From positions 1 through 34,255 of the forward strand of contig NZ_CAMLIX010000025.1 of NCBI RefSeq assembly GCF_946479975.1: a stretch of DNA of 34,255 nucleotides, given 5' to 3'. Source of the stretch: an uncultured Flavobacterium sp. GTDB taxonomy: Bacteria > Bacteroidota > Bacteroidia > Flavobacteriales > Flavobacteriaceae. The translations under genes and the position numbers were made by a program. Positions 1 through 7,151 of the stretch are shown here, one piece after another. The first letter of the stretch is position 1; each line of letters opens with the position of its first letter. The notes under the pieces are model-generated. The model saw only the letters and a list, made by a program, of their open reading frames with translations. It was not told where the DNA came from and did no database searches.

Positions 1-413
1 GCGTTCTCTTCAAAGTAAAACATACACTTAGCAAAAAAACTTTGCGTTCTTTGCGTTAAAAATTATGCGGAGCTACTTACGAACATCCTTCCTTCGTCAG
101 GATGACAAGATTGTGTTTATAATTGTCGACACAGATTTTCGAATTCTTTACAGAGCTTCTTGTGTGATCCTTCCTTCGTCAGGATGACAAGATTGCGTTT
201 ATCATTTGTCGACAAAGATCTCCGAATTCATTACAGAGTTTCTTGTGTGATCCTTCCTTCGTCAGGATGACAAGATTGTATCGACAAAGCTTTGCGTTCT
301 CTTCAAAGTAAAACATACACTTAGCAAAAAAACTTCACGTTCTTTGCGTTAAAAAACTATGCGGAGCTACTTACGAAGATCCTTCCTTCGTCAGGATGAC
401 AAGATTGAGTTTA
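1..413. repeat. Intergenic block of direct and tandem repeats
   Basis: This stretch has no gene and consists almost wholly of repeats. A unit of about 119 bp at 1-119 (cut by the window edge) recurs at about 294-413 with only a few differences. Between the copies lies an 83-bp tandem unit: GTCGAC at 125 and 208, with a third, partial start at about 281. A 29-bp core starting ATCCTTCC and ending AAGATTG occurs four times in the same orientation, at 85-113, 167-195, 250-278 and 379-407. The core contains the short inverted repeat ATCCT/AGGAT. No transposase or ORF is present. The CTTTGCGTTCTTTGCGTT and CTTCGTCAGGATGACA segments look like dispersed intergenic repeats of flavobacterial genomes; that is recollection, not a search result. 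Confidence 0.9.
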
Positions 414-432
414 TTAAATGAATAAAAACAAA

Positions 433-461
433 AAAGCGTTGTCTAAAATTAACAACGCTTT
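433..461 (-). terminator. Rho-independent terminator of the phytochrome operon
   Basis: A perfect 10-bp stem, AAAGCGTTGT with ACAACGCTTT, encloses a 9-base loop. On the minus strand it is followed by a T-rich tract (TTTTTTGTTTTTATT). It lies about 22 bases past the phytochrome stop codon. Confidence 0.88.
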
Positions 462-483
462 CTTTATTTTTAACTTTCATTGA

Positions 484-2760
484 TTATATCGGTAAAAGCG
501 TATCATCAGGATCGCAAGGAAAATAAATAATAATATCTGTTCCTTTATCTGGTTCTCCTTCTGCTCGAATATCTCCGCCAACAGCTTGCATAATTTTTTT
601 ACAAAGTGCCAAACCTACGCCTGAACCGGTATAATGTTCCTGCGTATGAAGTCTCGTGAAAACTTTAAAAATCGATTCGGCATATTGTTGCTCGAATCCA
701 ATTCCGTTGTCAGAAAAACGAACCCAGTGGCAATATACTTTATACTTGTCATGAATTAAAACTGCTTCCTGAGAAGCTGTAATTGTAATTTTTGGCTGTC
801 TTTCTGCCGACGCGTATTTTAACGAATTCTGTAGAATATTGGTAAAAAGCTGGTTCATCAAAAAACCAATTGCATGAACTTCAGGAAGTTTTTCATTCTC
901 AATTACAGCATTGCTAAGTGCAATACTTTCATGCATTTCTTTTAAAGTAGATTTTAAAATTTTATTCAAATCTACTTCCTGCAATTTATCTCTGGTATTT
1001 TTTATGCGTGTATATTTCAAAATATCTTCCAACATACCGCTCATCCTGCTTGCAGATTTAGAAACACGCTGTAAAGAAGTCGAGATTGATTCTGTCGAAA
1101 TAGCGTCAATTTCTGAAAGCATTTTAGACGTTATCAGCTGAATTTTACGCAGTGGCTCCTGCAAATCATGTGTACTGATCCAGTTGATATTTTCAAGCTC
1201 AGAATTGGTTTCTTTTAAGATTTCGCTTTGGCTGCGGTATTTCTCTTCTTCTTCGCTCAACATAATCAAAATAAGCTGATTATGTAAAGTGTGAACATAC
1301 TGCGCTGCCGCATTAATTTCGTATTGTTTCCACGGACTACTTTGATTTTTAACAATCTGTTTCCAGATATTGTACGAATTTCCAGGATGAAGTCCGTTGC
1401 TGTCTTTTACAATACTTTTTGCTGGGTCTCCTCCCCAGTTTATTTCAGAAACCGTTTCGGGTCTAAACCATATTACGTGAGCATTATTCCCCAAAGAATG
1501 ATAGATGATTCCAGCAAAATTTGTATTATCTGCAAATTCTGGAAAATGATCGCTTATTTTGTTCGTACAGAAAACTTCACCTACATTTTTACTGCTTAGC
1601 GCTTCGATTAAGTTTAAAATCTGTTCATCACTTGGTGTTAAACCTTCTTTATAAATCTTATTTCTAGAAACGATAGTAACACCAGAAGCATTTGTAATTT
1701 CTAATAATTGCGGTGTTTCAATAATTTTTTCTAAAGATTCTTTTGCTATCGGAAGGTTAAGACTCGTTAGTTGTTCTAAGGCTTTAATCGTATCCTGAGC
1801 ATTATTATACTCATCATTAGATTGTCTAACATCAATTTGAGCCGTAATAAACTGCCCTTGAAGTTTTGCTGCCAAACGCATCTCTGGCGATATATTTTTT
1901 GCTGAGTAATGATGACAAGCAATTAATCCCCATAATTTACCATGATGAATTAGGGAAATTGTCAATGTTGCGCCAACGCCAATATTTTTTAAATATTCAA
2001 CGTGAATTGGCGATGTACTTCTTAAAATAGAAAGACTTAAATCTAGATTTTTGCCCTCTTTATCATCAATCGTATATATTGGAACTGGCTCATAATTAAT
2101 ATCTACAATTAATCTAAGCTGATTTCTGATGTACAATTCACGCGCCTGTGCAGGAATATCAGTATGCGGATAATGCAGTCCCAAAAAAGGCTCCAAATCT
2201 TCTCGGCAATCTTCGGCAAATACTTCTCCGTTGTACTGCTCATCAAAACGATAAATCATTACACGATCGTAACCTGTTATTTCGCGGGTTCCTTGCGCTA
2301 CAAGCGCACATAATTCTTTAAGAGATTTGGTTTTATTCATCTGGCTCACAAACTGAATAGTTTGTTTGTAAGCATCGGCAAGCTTTTCTCTATCAGGAAA
2401 TAAAAGTTCACCTTCTAGAATATAAACTTCATCACTTTTATGAATATTAATTTGAAATAATCTTCCAAGTATTTCTATCTCAAGAGGAAAAGCATCTTTG
2501 ACTTCATCTCCTTTAATATATTCTAGAATATTTTCCTGAGCAACGGAGCTAAAAACTGTTGCAAAATCTTTTCCTAATACTTCAGTATGAGGTAACTCAA
2601 AATATACAGCAACATTTTCTGTACAATAATCTATTTTCCAGTCGGCTTTAATACCCAATAAAAAGCCGTGAGGCTGAATTTTTCCTGGAATATGTATCGG
2701 CTCATGTTCGCAATTTGTTAAGTTAACTATATCGCGATTAACTATATCTTTTATCTTCAT
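484..2760 (-). CDS. Bacteriophytochrome sensor histidine kinase
   Basis: A 758-residue red/far-red photoreceptor kinase with PAS, GAF, PHY, HisKA and HATPase domains and no transmembrane segment. Cys17, in NCEHEPIHIPGKIQPHG, matches the biliverdin-attachment cysteine of bacteriophytochromes. The GAF domain keeps DIPAQAR at 201-207, His253 (PIHVEYLKN) and the His pair at 283-284 (ACHH). The phosphoacceptor is His531 (STHDLQEPLRK), the N-box Asn is 645, and the G boxes are DNGIGF (684-689) and GSGVGL (712-717). No receiver domain is fused and no response regulator lies beside it, so the partner is elsewhere. Oddity: where the PHY tongue normally has PRxSF, this protein has PGNSY (459-463), so the conserved Arg is Gly. 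It starts 3 bp after the heme oxygenase stop, so the two are probably one operon. BphP is the usual family name. Confidence 0.93.
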   Translation of the reverse strand: MKIKDIVNRDIVNLTNCEHEPIHIPGKIQPHGFLLGIKADWKIDYCTENVAVYFELPHTEVLGKDFATVFSSVAQENILEYIKGDEVKDAFPLEIEILGRLFQINIHKSDEVYILEGELLFPDREKLADAYKQTIQFVSQMNKTKSLKELCALVAQGTREITGYDRVMIYRFDEQYNGEVFAEDCREDLEPFLGLHYPHTDIPAQARELYIRNQLRLIVDINYEPVPIYTIDDKEGKNLDLSLSILRSTSPIHVEYLKNIGVGATLTISLIHHGKLWGLIACHHYSAKNISPEMRLAAKLQGQFITAQIDVRQSNDEYNNAQDTIKALEQLTSLNLPIAKESLEKIIETPQLLEITNASGVTIVSRNKIYKEGLTPSDEQILNLIEALSSKNVGEVFCTNKISDHFPEFADNTNFAGIIYHSLGNNAHVIWFRPETVSEINWGGDPAKSIVKDSNGLHPGNSYNIWKQIVKNQSSPWKQYEINAAAQYVHTLHNQLILIMLSEEEEKYRSQSEILKETNSELENINWISTHDLQEPLRKIQLITSKMLSEIDAISTESISTSLQRVSKSASRMSGMLEDILKYTRIKNTRDKLQEVDLNKILKSTLKEMHESIALSNAVIENEKLPEVHAIGFLMNQLFTNILQNSLKYASAERQPKITITASQEAVLIHDKYKVYCHWVRFSDNGIGFEQQYAESIFKVFTRLHTQEHYTGSGVGLALCKKIMQAVGGDIRAEGEPDKGTDIIIYFPCDPDDTLLPI

Positions 2761-2763
2761 TAT

Positions 2764-3360
2764 TTACCCTCGGTCAAAATGCTTATAAATGCTGTTGAAA
2801 GCAAATACAGCTCCTTCTACAATTTCATCTCCACAATTATATTCCTGCTCGTATTCTGAAAGAAAATTTAGGAATGATTTCCAAAAACTTCCTGTTTTTT
2901 CTCCATAACCATTAAAATAAGAAACACCTTGATCACCAGAAAGCTCCGGTAATTTTGAAACATTTTTTAAAATAAACCTTCCACCAAGTGTTGAACCTTC
3001 AACAACATATAAAATTCCAAGAGCAAAAGGAGTTGAAATTGCCTCTGTTTGAAAAACTTTTTCTGTAGTAATTTTTGCAGCATTCAAAAATAAAAGATCA
3101 TTCTCTATAAGATGTTTCTTTCTTCTTTGTTCTATATCATCAAGTAAATTGGAAAAAAAAGGAAAAATAAGACTTTCTGTATCCTGATGAACATCGTGCA
3201 TTAAACTTAAATAATAGGTATAATCTTCGATCTTTAACGCTGGTGACATCAGCGACATTGAAACTGGAAGTTCTTCTAATTTCTTGTGAGAATCAGCAGT
3301 TTGCGATTTTAAATCACTAAGAAAATTAGAAGCTATTGAAGAAGTGGTATTGTTACTCAT
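2764..3360 (-). CDS. Biliverdin-producing heme oxygenase (BphO type)
   Basis: A 198-residue heme oxygenase. It would open heme to biliverdin, the chromophore of the phytochrome kinase encoded just downstream, so the two genes make a self-sufficient photoreceptor cassette. The likely proximal heme ligand is His25, in LKSQTADSHKKLEE. The distal-helix signature YVVEGSTLGG is at 118-127. Length and helical character fit bacterial heme oxygenases. I chose the ATG at 3360. An in-frame GTG at 3396 would add 12 residues, but a -7 box (TAAATTTG on the minus strand) sits at 3410-3417, which would leave that GTG almost no leader. The ATG start gives a leader of about 40 bases. Confidence 0.9.
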   Translation of the reverse strand: MSNNTTSSIASNFLSDLKSQTADSHKKLEELPVSMSLMSPALKIEDYTYYLSLMHDVHQDTESLIFPFFSNLLDDIEQRRKKHLIENDLLFLNAAKITTEKVFQTEAISTPFALGILYVVEGSTLGGRFILKNVSKLPELSGDQGVSYFNGYGEKTGSFWKSFLNFLSEYEQEYNCGDEIVEGAVFAFNSIYKHFDRG

Positions 3361-3409
3361 TGAGGTACTATTTGTATATTTTCGAGTTAATTTCACAACT
3401 CCGCCTTCA

Positions 3410-3417
3410 CAAATTTA
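3410..3417 (-). promoter_or_regulatory. Bacteroidetes-type -7 box for the heme oxygenase-phytochrome operon
   Basis: The minus strand reads TAAATTTG, a full match to the Bacteroidetes -7 consensus TAnnTTTG. I see no TTG at the usual 17-23 base spacing upstream, so only half the promoter is supported. Transcription would start near 3403 and give a leader of about 43 bases before the ATG at 3360. Confidence 0.5.
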
Positions 3418-3463
3418 AACAAAAAATATTAGCAGCATTTAAATTTTTATTTTTAACAAAATT

Positions 3464-4801
3464 CTATTCATTTTCGATGAGACAAATCTCAAAAATAGTC
3501 TTATTATTTTCAGTTTTATGAAGAAGATAACCTCCATGCGCTTCTGCAATATTCTTAGATAAAGTCAAGCCTATGCCCGCTCCTTGGCTTCTTGTGGTAA
3601 AAAACGGGAGAAATATTTTATCTTCAATTTCCTTTTCAATTCCTTTTCCATTATCTGCTATTTTTATAAAAACACGGTTTTCTTTGGCTTCCGCCGAAAT
3701 AATAATTTGTTTTAAAGTGATTTTTTCTAATGCATTTATAGAATTTGTCAATAAATTAATTAACACTTGTTCAATCTGCTGTTGATCAACATGTATCGTA
3801 TAATTGACAGAAATTAAATTTTCGACTTCGATATTTTCTCTTCGAATTAACGGATTCATGATTTCAAGACAATTTTCGATTACATCCTGCAATTTTACTT
3901 TTTCCTTTTTTGGAGAAGGAAGCATCGCCAGTTTTCGATAACCTTCTACAAATTTCTGCAAATGATTACTCCGTCTCAGCATTGTCTGCACGCTGTTTTT
4001 TACATCTTCTAAATCTTCTGAAGAAAGTGAATCTTGCGCTACCAAATCTTCTAAATTCTGGCAGATCGACCGAATTGGCGTTATCGAATTTAAAAGTTCA
4101 TGCGAAATCACTTTCATCAAATTGATCCACGCGTCTTTTTCTTTTTTCTCCACCACATTTTGAATCGAATCCAGTAAAACAATAAAATAATCCTGTTCAA
4201 AAATCTCGGTGCGCGAAGCTTGCAATACAAAAGTCTGTTTGCTTTGTTCGTTGATACTAATTTCTATCGAAGTTTTGATTTCGTGAAAATCGTCTTTTTC
4301 TATAATATCACATAAAGACGGAAGTTGATTTTTAAGGTATTTCCATTTTGAAACTTTCGGCACATTAAAATGACTCGAAAAATAATCGTTCATTAAAAAT
4401 ATGTTCCAATCTGTTTCTTGTTTTTGAAGAATCACAACTCCGGTTTCAATATTATTTAAAATCGAACGGTAAATAATATCTCTGGAAATCTGTTCATTAT
4501 GTTTATTTTTTAATGTTTCATACAATTGAAATAAATCATCGTAACTTTTATTGAATTTATGTTTGGAAAAATCCGAAGTAAAATCATTTTGCAGAATCGA
4601 AGAAATGGTTTTATTGTAAATCATGACCAGATTTCGAACGTAAAAATACATTTCGCGTCCCATTAAAAAAACCATGCAGAAGCCAAATATTCCAGTAAAG
4701 AACAAACCAATTTTAAAGAAATAAATCGACAATTCAATTCCGATTACAATCAGAATTAATCGAAGGAAAATGAGTTTATAAGTTTGTAAAGTCTTAAACA
4801 T
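3464..4801 (-). CDS. Membrane-bound NtrY-like sensor histidine kinase
   Basis: A 445-residue kinase. Two hydrophobic helices (about 11-29 and 32-48) anchor it with almost no periplasmic loop, so it probably senses something in or below the membrane. A PAS-like region follows at about 110-215. The HisKA box has His234 (VISHELLNSITPI), the N box Asn353 (LLTNSINAL), and the G boxes DNGKGI (383-388) and GAGIGLTLS. This layout is typical of kinases paired with NtrC-type regulators. Its start lies one base after the stop of the NtrC-type gene (TAATATG), so the genes are translationally coupled and the two proteins are almost certainly cognate. The signal sensed cannot be read from the sequence. Confidence 0.88.
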   Translation of the reverse strand: MFKTLQTYKLIFLRLILIVIGIELSIYFFKIGLFFTGIFGFCMVFLMGREMYFYVRNLVMIYNKTISSILQNDFTSDFSKHKFNKSYDDLFQLYETLKNKHNEQISRDIIYRSILNNIETGVVILQKQETDWNIFLMNDYFSSHFNVPKVSKWKYLKNQLPSLCDIIEKDDFHEIKTSIEISINEQSKQTFVLQASRTEIFEQDYFIVLLDSIQNVVEKKEKDAWINLMKVISHELLNSITPIRSICQNLEDLVAQDSLSSEDLEDVKNSVQTMLRRSNHLQKFVEGYRKLAMLPSPKKEKVKLQDVIENCLEIMNPLIRRENIEVENLISVNYTIHVDQQQIEQVLINLLTNSINALEKITLKQIIISAEAKENRVFIKIADNGKGIEKEIEDKIFLPFFTTRSQGAGIGLTLSKNIAEAHGGYLLHKTENNKTIFEICLIENE

Positions 4802-4802
4802 A

Positions 4803-6152
4803 TTAACTAATATTGATATTGTATTTTTCTAAACGTCGATACAAAGCGCCTCTTGAAAGTCCAAGTTCTTCAGCGGTTTTACTTATATTATTATTGTTTT
4901 TGAGAAGTGCTTTTTCAACCGTGGTTTTTTCCACAGCAGAAAGCTGAATATCTTCTGAATGTTCTTCGTAAGGCGTTATAATCTCCAAATCTAAATCAGA
5001 TACTGTAATTTTATTGTTTTCGCAGAGAATAACGGCGCGTTCGATCTTATTTTCCATTTCTCTGATATTTCCATTCCAAGCGTGTTTTTCAATTTGTTCT
5101 ACTACTTTTTTATCAAAAACAATTTCGTCTCTTTCGTATTTCTCCATCATTTTATTTAAAAGATATTCGGCTAAGGGAATTTTGTCTTCGTTTCTTTCTC
5201 GGATCGGAGGCAGAATAATTTCCATCGTATTAATACGATAATACAAGTCTTCACGGAAGTTTTTATCTGCGACTTCCAATTTCAAATTTAAATTGGTCGC
5301 CGTAATAATTCTAACATTCAAAGGTCTAGGTTTGGTTTCGCCTAATCTTGTTACCGTTTTGGTTTGAATAACCTGCAATAATTTGGATTGCAAATGAAGC
5401 GGTACATTTCCTATTTCGTCTAAAAAAATAGTTCCATTCTGCGCCATTTCAAAACGTCCTGGCGTATCGGTTTTAGCGTCTGTAAAAGCACCTTTTGCAT
5501 AACCGAATAATTCGCTTTCAAAAATATTAGAATTTAAAGAACCCAAATCTACCGCAACAAACGGCTGACTATTTCTTTGAGATTGCACGTGAATATGATG
5601 CGCTAAAACAAATTTTCCTGTTCCATTTTCGCCTAAAATCAGAACATTGGCGTCGGTTTTTGCTACTTTGTCTGCAAGCGAATATGCTTTTTTGATTATT
5701 TCAGAATTGCCTACAAAGAAGTCATTTTTAACTTCAATTTCATGGTTTTTCTTTTTGTCTTTTCTGGCTTTATCAACGGCTTGTTTTACCGATTCTAAAA
5801 GCTTTATATTTTCCCAAGGTTTCAAAATATAATCAAAAGCACCAGCTTTTAATCCTTCTACGGCTGTTTCTACTTTTCCAAAAGCGGTCATTAAAATCAC
5901 AACGGTTTTTGGCGAAAGCGTTTTTATTTCTTTCAATAAATACAAACCTTCTCTCCCATCTTCAAAACCAATTCTGTAATTCATGTCTAATAAAACAACA
6001 TCGATGGTATTTTTTGCCAGTAAATCGACAATATTTTTGGGATTATTGAGCGTGTAAATGTTTTCAAAATACTTTTTTAAGTAGACTTTTGACGCAAAAA
6101 GAATGTCTTCTTGATCGTCTATGATTAAAATTGTGGCATTTGTCTTTTTCAT
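4803..6152 (-). CDS. Sigma-54-dependent NtrC-family response regulator
   Basis: A 449-residue enhancer-binding protein. The receiver domain (about 6-125) has acidic residues Asp12/Asp13, phosphoacceptor Asp56 and Lys111. The AAA+ domain (about 145-375) has Walker A GENGTGK (174-180), the sigma-54 contact loop as GAFTDA (221-226) rather than GAFTGA, Walker B TIFLDEIG (241-248) and an arginine-finger region near 300-306. A Fis-type helix-turn-helix is at about 422-441 (ISKTAEELGLSRGALYRRLEKY). Phosphorylated oligomers should bind an upstream enhancer and activate RNA polymerase carrying sigma-54. The gene is divergent from the ABC exporter, with a TGTCCA/TGGACA site array in its own leader, so the exporter operon is the obvious target, together with autoregulation. 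Confidence 0.93.
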   Translation of the reverse strand: MKKTNATILIIDDQEDILFASKVYLKKYFENIYTLNNPKNIVDLLAKNTIDVVLLDMNYRIGFEDGREGLYLLKEIKTLSPKTVVILMTAFGKVETAVEGLKAGAFDYILKPWENIKLLESVKQAVDKARKDKKKNHEIEVKNDFFVGNSEIIKKAYSLADKVAKTDANVLILGENGTGKFVLAHHIHVQSQRNSQPFVAVDLGSLNSNIFESELFGYAKGAFTDAKTDTPGRFEMAQNGTIFLDEIGNVPLHLQSKLLQVIQTKTVTRLGETKPRPLNVRIITATNLNLKLEVADKNFREDLYYRINTMEIILPPIRERNEDKIPLAEYLLNKMMEKYERDEIVFDKKVVEQIEKHAWNGNIREMENKIERAVILCENNKITVSDLDLEIITPYEEHSEDIQLSAVEKTTVEKALLKNNNNISKTAEELGLSRGALYRRLEKYNINIS

Positions 6153-6165
6153 TGTTGTTCAGTTT

Positions 6166-6192
6166 TGGACGAAAGGTGTCCACTTATGGACA
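6166..6192. promoter_or_regulatory. Probable enhancer for the NtrC-type regulator
   Basis: A perfect inverted repeat TGTCCA-CTTA-TGGACA (6177-6192) is preceded by a third half-site, TGGAC, at 6166-6170. This makes a second overlapping inverted pair, TGGAC-N7-GTCCA. Its centre is about 95 bp upstream of the start predicted from the sigma-54-like element at 6253-6268, the usual distance for an NtrC-family enhancer. It is also 14 bp upstream of the regulator's own start codon. Assigning it to this regulator is inference. Confidence 0.6.
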
Positions 6193-6207
6193 GTTTGGTT
6201 TTTTATT

Positions 6208-6215
6208 CAAAAATA
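6208..6215 (-). promoter_or_regulatory. -7 box candidate for the two-component operon
   Basis: The minus strand reads TATTTTTG, which matches TAnnTTTG. No well-spaced -33 TTG is visible. Transcription would start near 6201, which puts the TGTCCA/TGGACA array inside the leader of the regulator mRNA. Confidence 0.35.
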
Positions 6216-6252
6216 AATCGCTAAAAACAAAGCAGTTACAGCGTTTAATTTC

Positions 6253-6270
6253 TTGGCACGAAAATCACAT
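6253..6270 (+). promoter_or_regulatory. Possible sigma-54 promoter of the ABC exporter operon
   Basis: TTGGCACG at 6253-6260 is a full match to the -24 element. In register 12 bases on lies TCACAT where TTGCAT is expected: the -12 C is at 6268, but the -13 G is A. The -24 half is therefore perfect and the -12 half weak. The predicted start is near 6280, with a leader of about 155 bases to the ATG at 6437. The divergent NtrC-type gene makes this the best candidate in the gap. Confidence 0.4.
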
Positions 6271-6436
6271 TAAACCATGTAAATCATTAATTATTAAAGC
6301 CTTTCGGAAGCACAAATAACAAAATAAATAGCGATAATTTGAAAATAATTTAGCTTAATTTTCAGACTTGTTTCTGTGACTTTCGAAGACCTAAAAATTT
6401 TAAAAGAAAATCAATCAAAAATCAAAAACGTCAATT

Positions 6437-7147
6437 ATGATTACCATTAAAAAACTTTCGAAAGTATTTAGAACTGAGGAATTAGAAACTAGAGCATTGA
6501 GCGAAATCTCATTAACCATTAATCAAGGTGATTTTATTTCGATTATGGGACCGTCTGGAAGCGGAAAATCGACTTTATTAAACATCATCGGACTTTTAGA
6601 CAGCGCTTCAGACGGAAGTTATAAGCTTCTTGATCAGGAAATGGTGGGTTTAAAAGAGAAATTAAAATCGCAGGCCAGAAAAGAAAACATCGGATTCATT
6701 TTTCAAAATTTCAATTTAATTGATGAATTATCGGTTTTTGATAATATCGAACTTCCGTTAATTTACAGCAATGTTCCTGCTACAGAAAGAAAATCGCGCG
6801 TAAATGAAATCGCTAAAATATTAGGAATCGCGCATCGATTGAAACATTTCCCTCAGCAACTTTCAGGCGGACAGCAACAGCGTGTAGCCGTTGCAAGAGC
6901 TTTGATCAATAATCCGAAAATTATTCTGGCCGATGAACCAACTGGAAACCTGGACAGTAAAAATGGAAATGAAGTGATGGAATTACTAACCGATCTTCAT
7001 GCCAGTGGTTCGACTATTTTGATGGTAACACACTCAGATTATGATGCTTCTTTTTCGCAGAAAACAATTTTGATGAAAGACGGAATCATTCTTTCTGAAA
7101 AAATGAATCATCGAAATGTAGATGTTTTAGTTAATTCTAACAACTAG
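6437..7147 (+). CDS. ABC transporter ATPase, MacB/LolD type
   Basis: A 236-residue ATPase that would power the two permeases encoded next. Motifs in order: Walker [10 protein letters not shown] (38-46), Q-loop Gln90 (FIFQNFNL), signature LSGGQQQR (142-149), Walker B ILADEP with Glu167, D-loop NLDS (171-174) and H-loop His199 (VTHS). Length and motif spelling are those of the MacB/LolD/FtsE group, which use ATP for mechanotransmission rather than passing a substrate through a channel. It is followed after 4 bases by the first permease. The divergent NtrC-type regulator suggests stress- or envelope-responsive expression. The substrate cannot be inferred. Confidence 0.93.
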   Translation: MITIKKLSKVFRTEELETRALSEISLTINQGDFISIMGPSGSGKSTLLNIIGLLDSASDGSYKLLDQEMVGLKEKLKSQARKENIGFIFQNFNLIDELSVFDNIELPLIYSNVPATERKSRVNEIAKILGIAHRLKHFPQQLSGGQQQRVAVARALINNPKIILADEPTGNLDSKNGNEVMELLTDLHASGSTILMVTHSDYDASFSQKTILMKDGIILSEKMNHRNVDVLVNSNN

Positions 7148-7151
7148 ATTT

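Noticed and set aside
85..407. Four copies of a 29-bp repeat that might be a CRISPR array
   Set aside because: Spacing is uneven (82, 83 and 129 bases from start to start), the intervals are about 53-100 bases and are themselves repeats of each other, and no cas gene is present.
911..1599. Plus-strand ORFs inside the phytochrome gene
   Set aside because: They lie antisense to a gene with clear catalytic motifs and encode Ser/Ile/Phe-rich shadow peptides with no recognisable domain.
2764..3396. Heme oxygenase start at the GTG at 3396
   Set aside because: The -7 box at 3410-3417 would leave that start a leader of only a few bases; the ATG at 3360 fits better.
5475..5495. GAFTDA instead of GAFTGA as a sign of a regulator that cannot use sigma-54
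   Set aside because: The GAFT part that contacts sigma-54 is intact, Walker A and B are intact, and I recall GAFTDA as common in this phylum. It is not evidence of loss of function.
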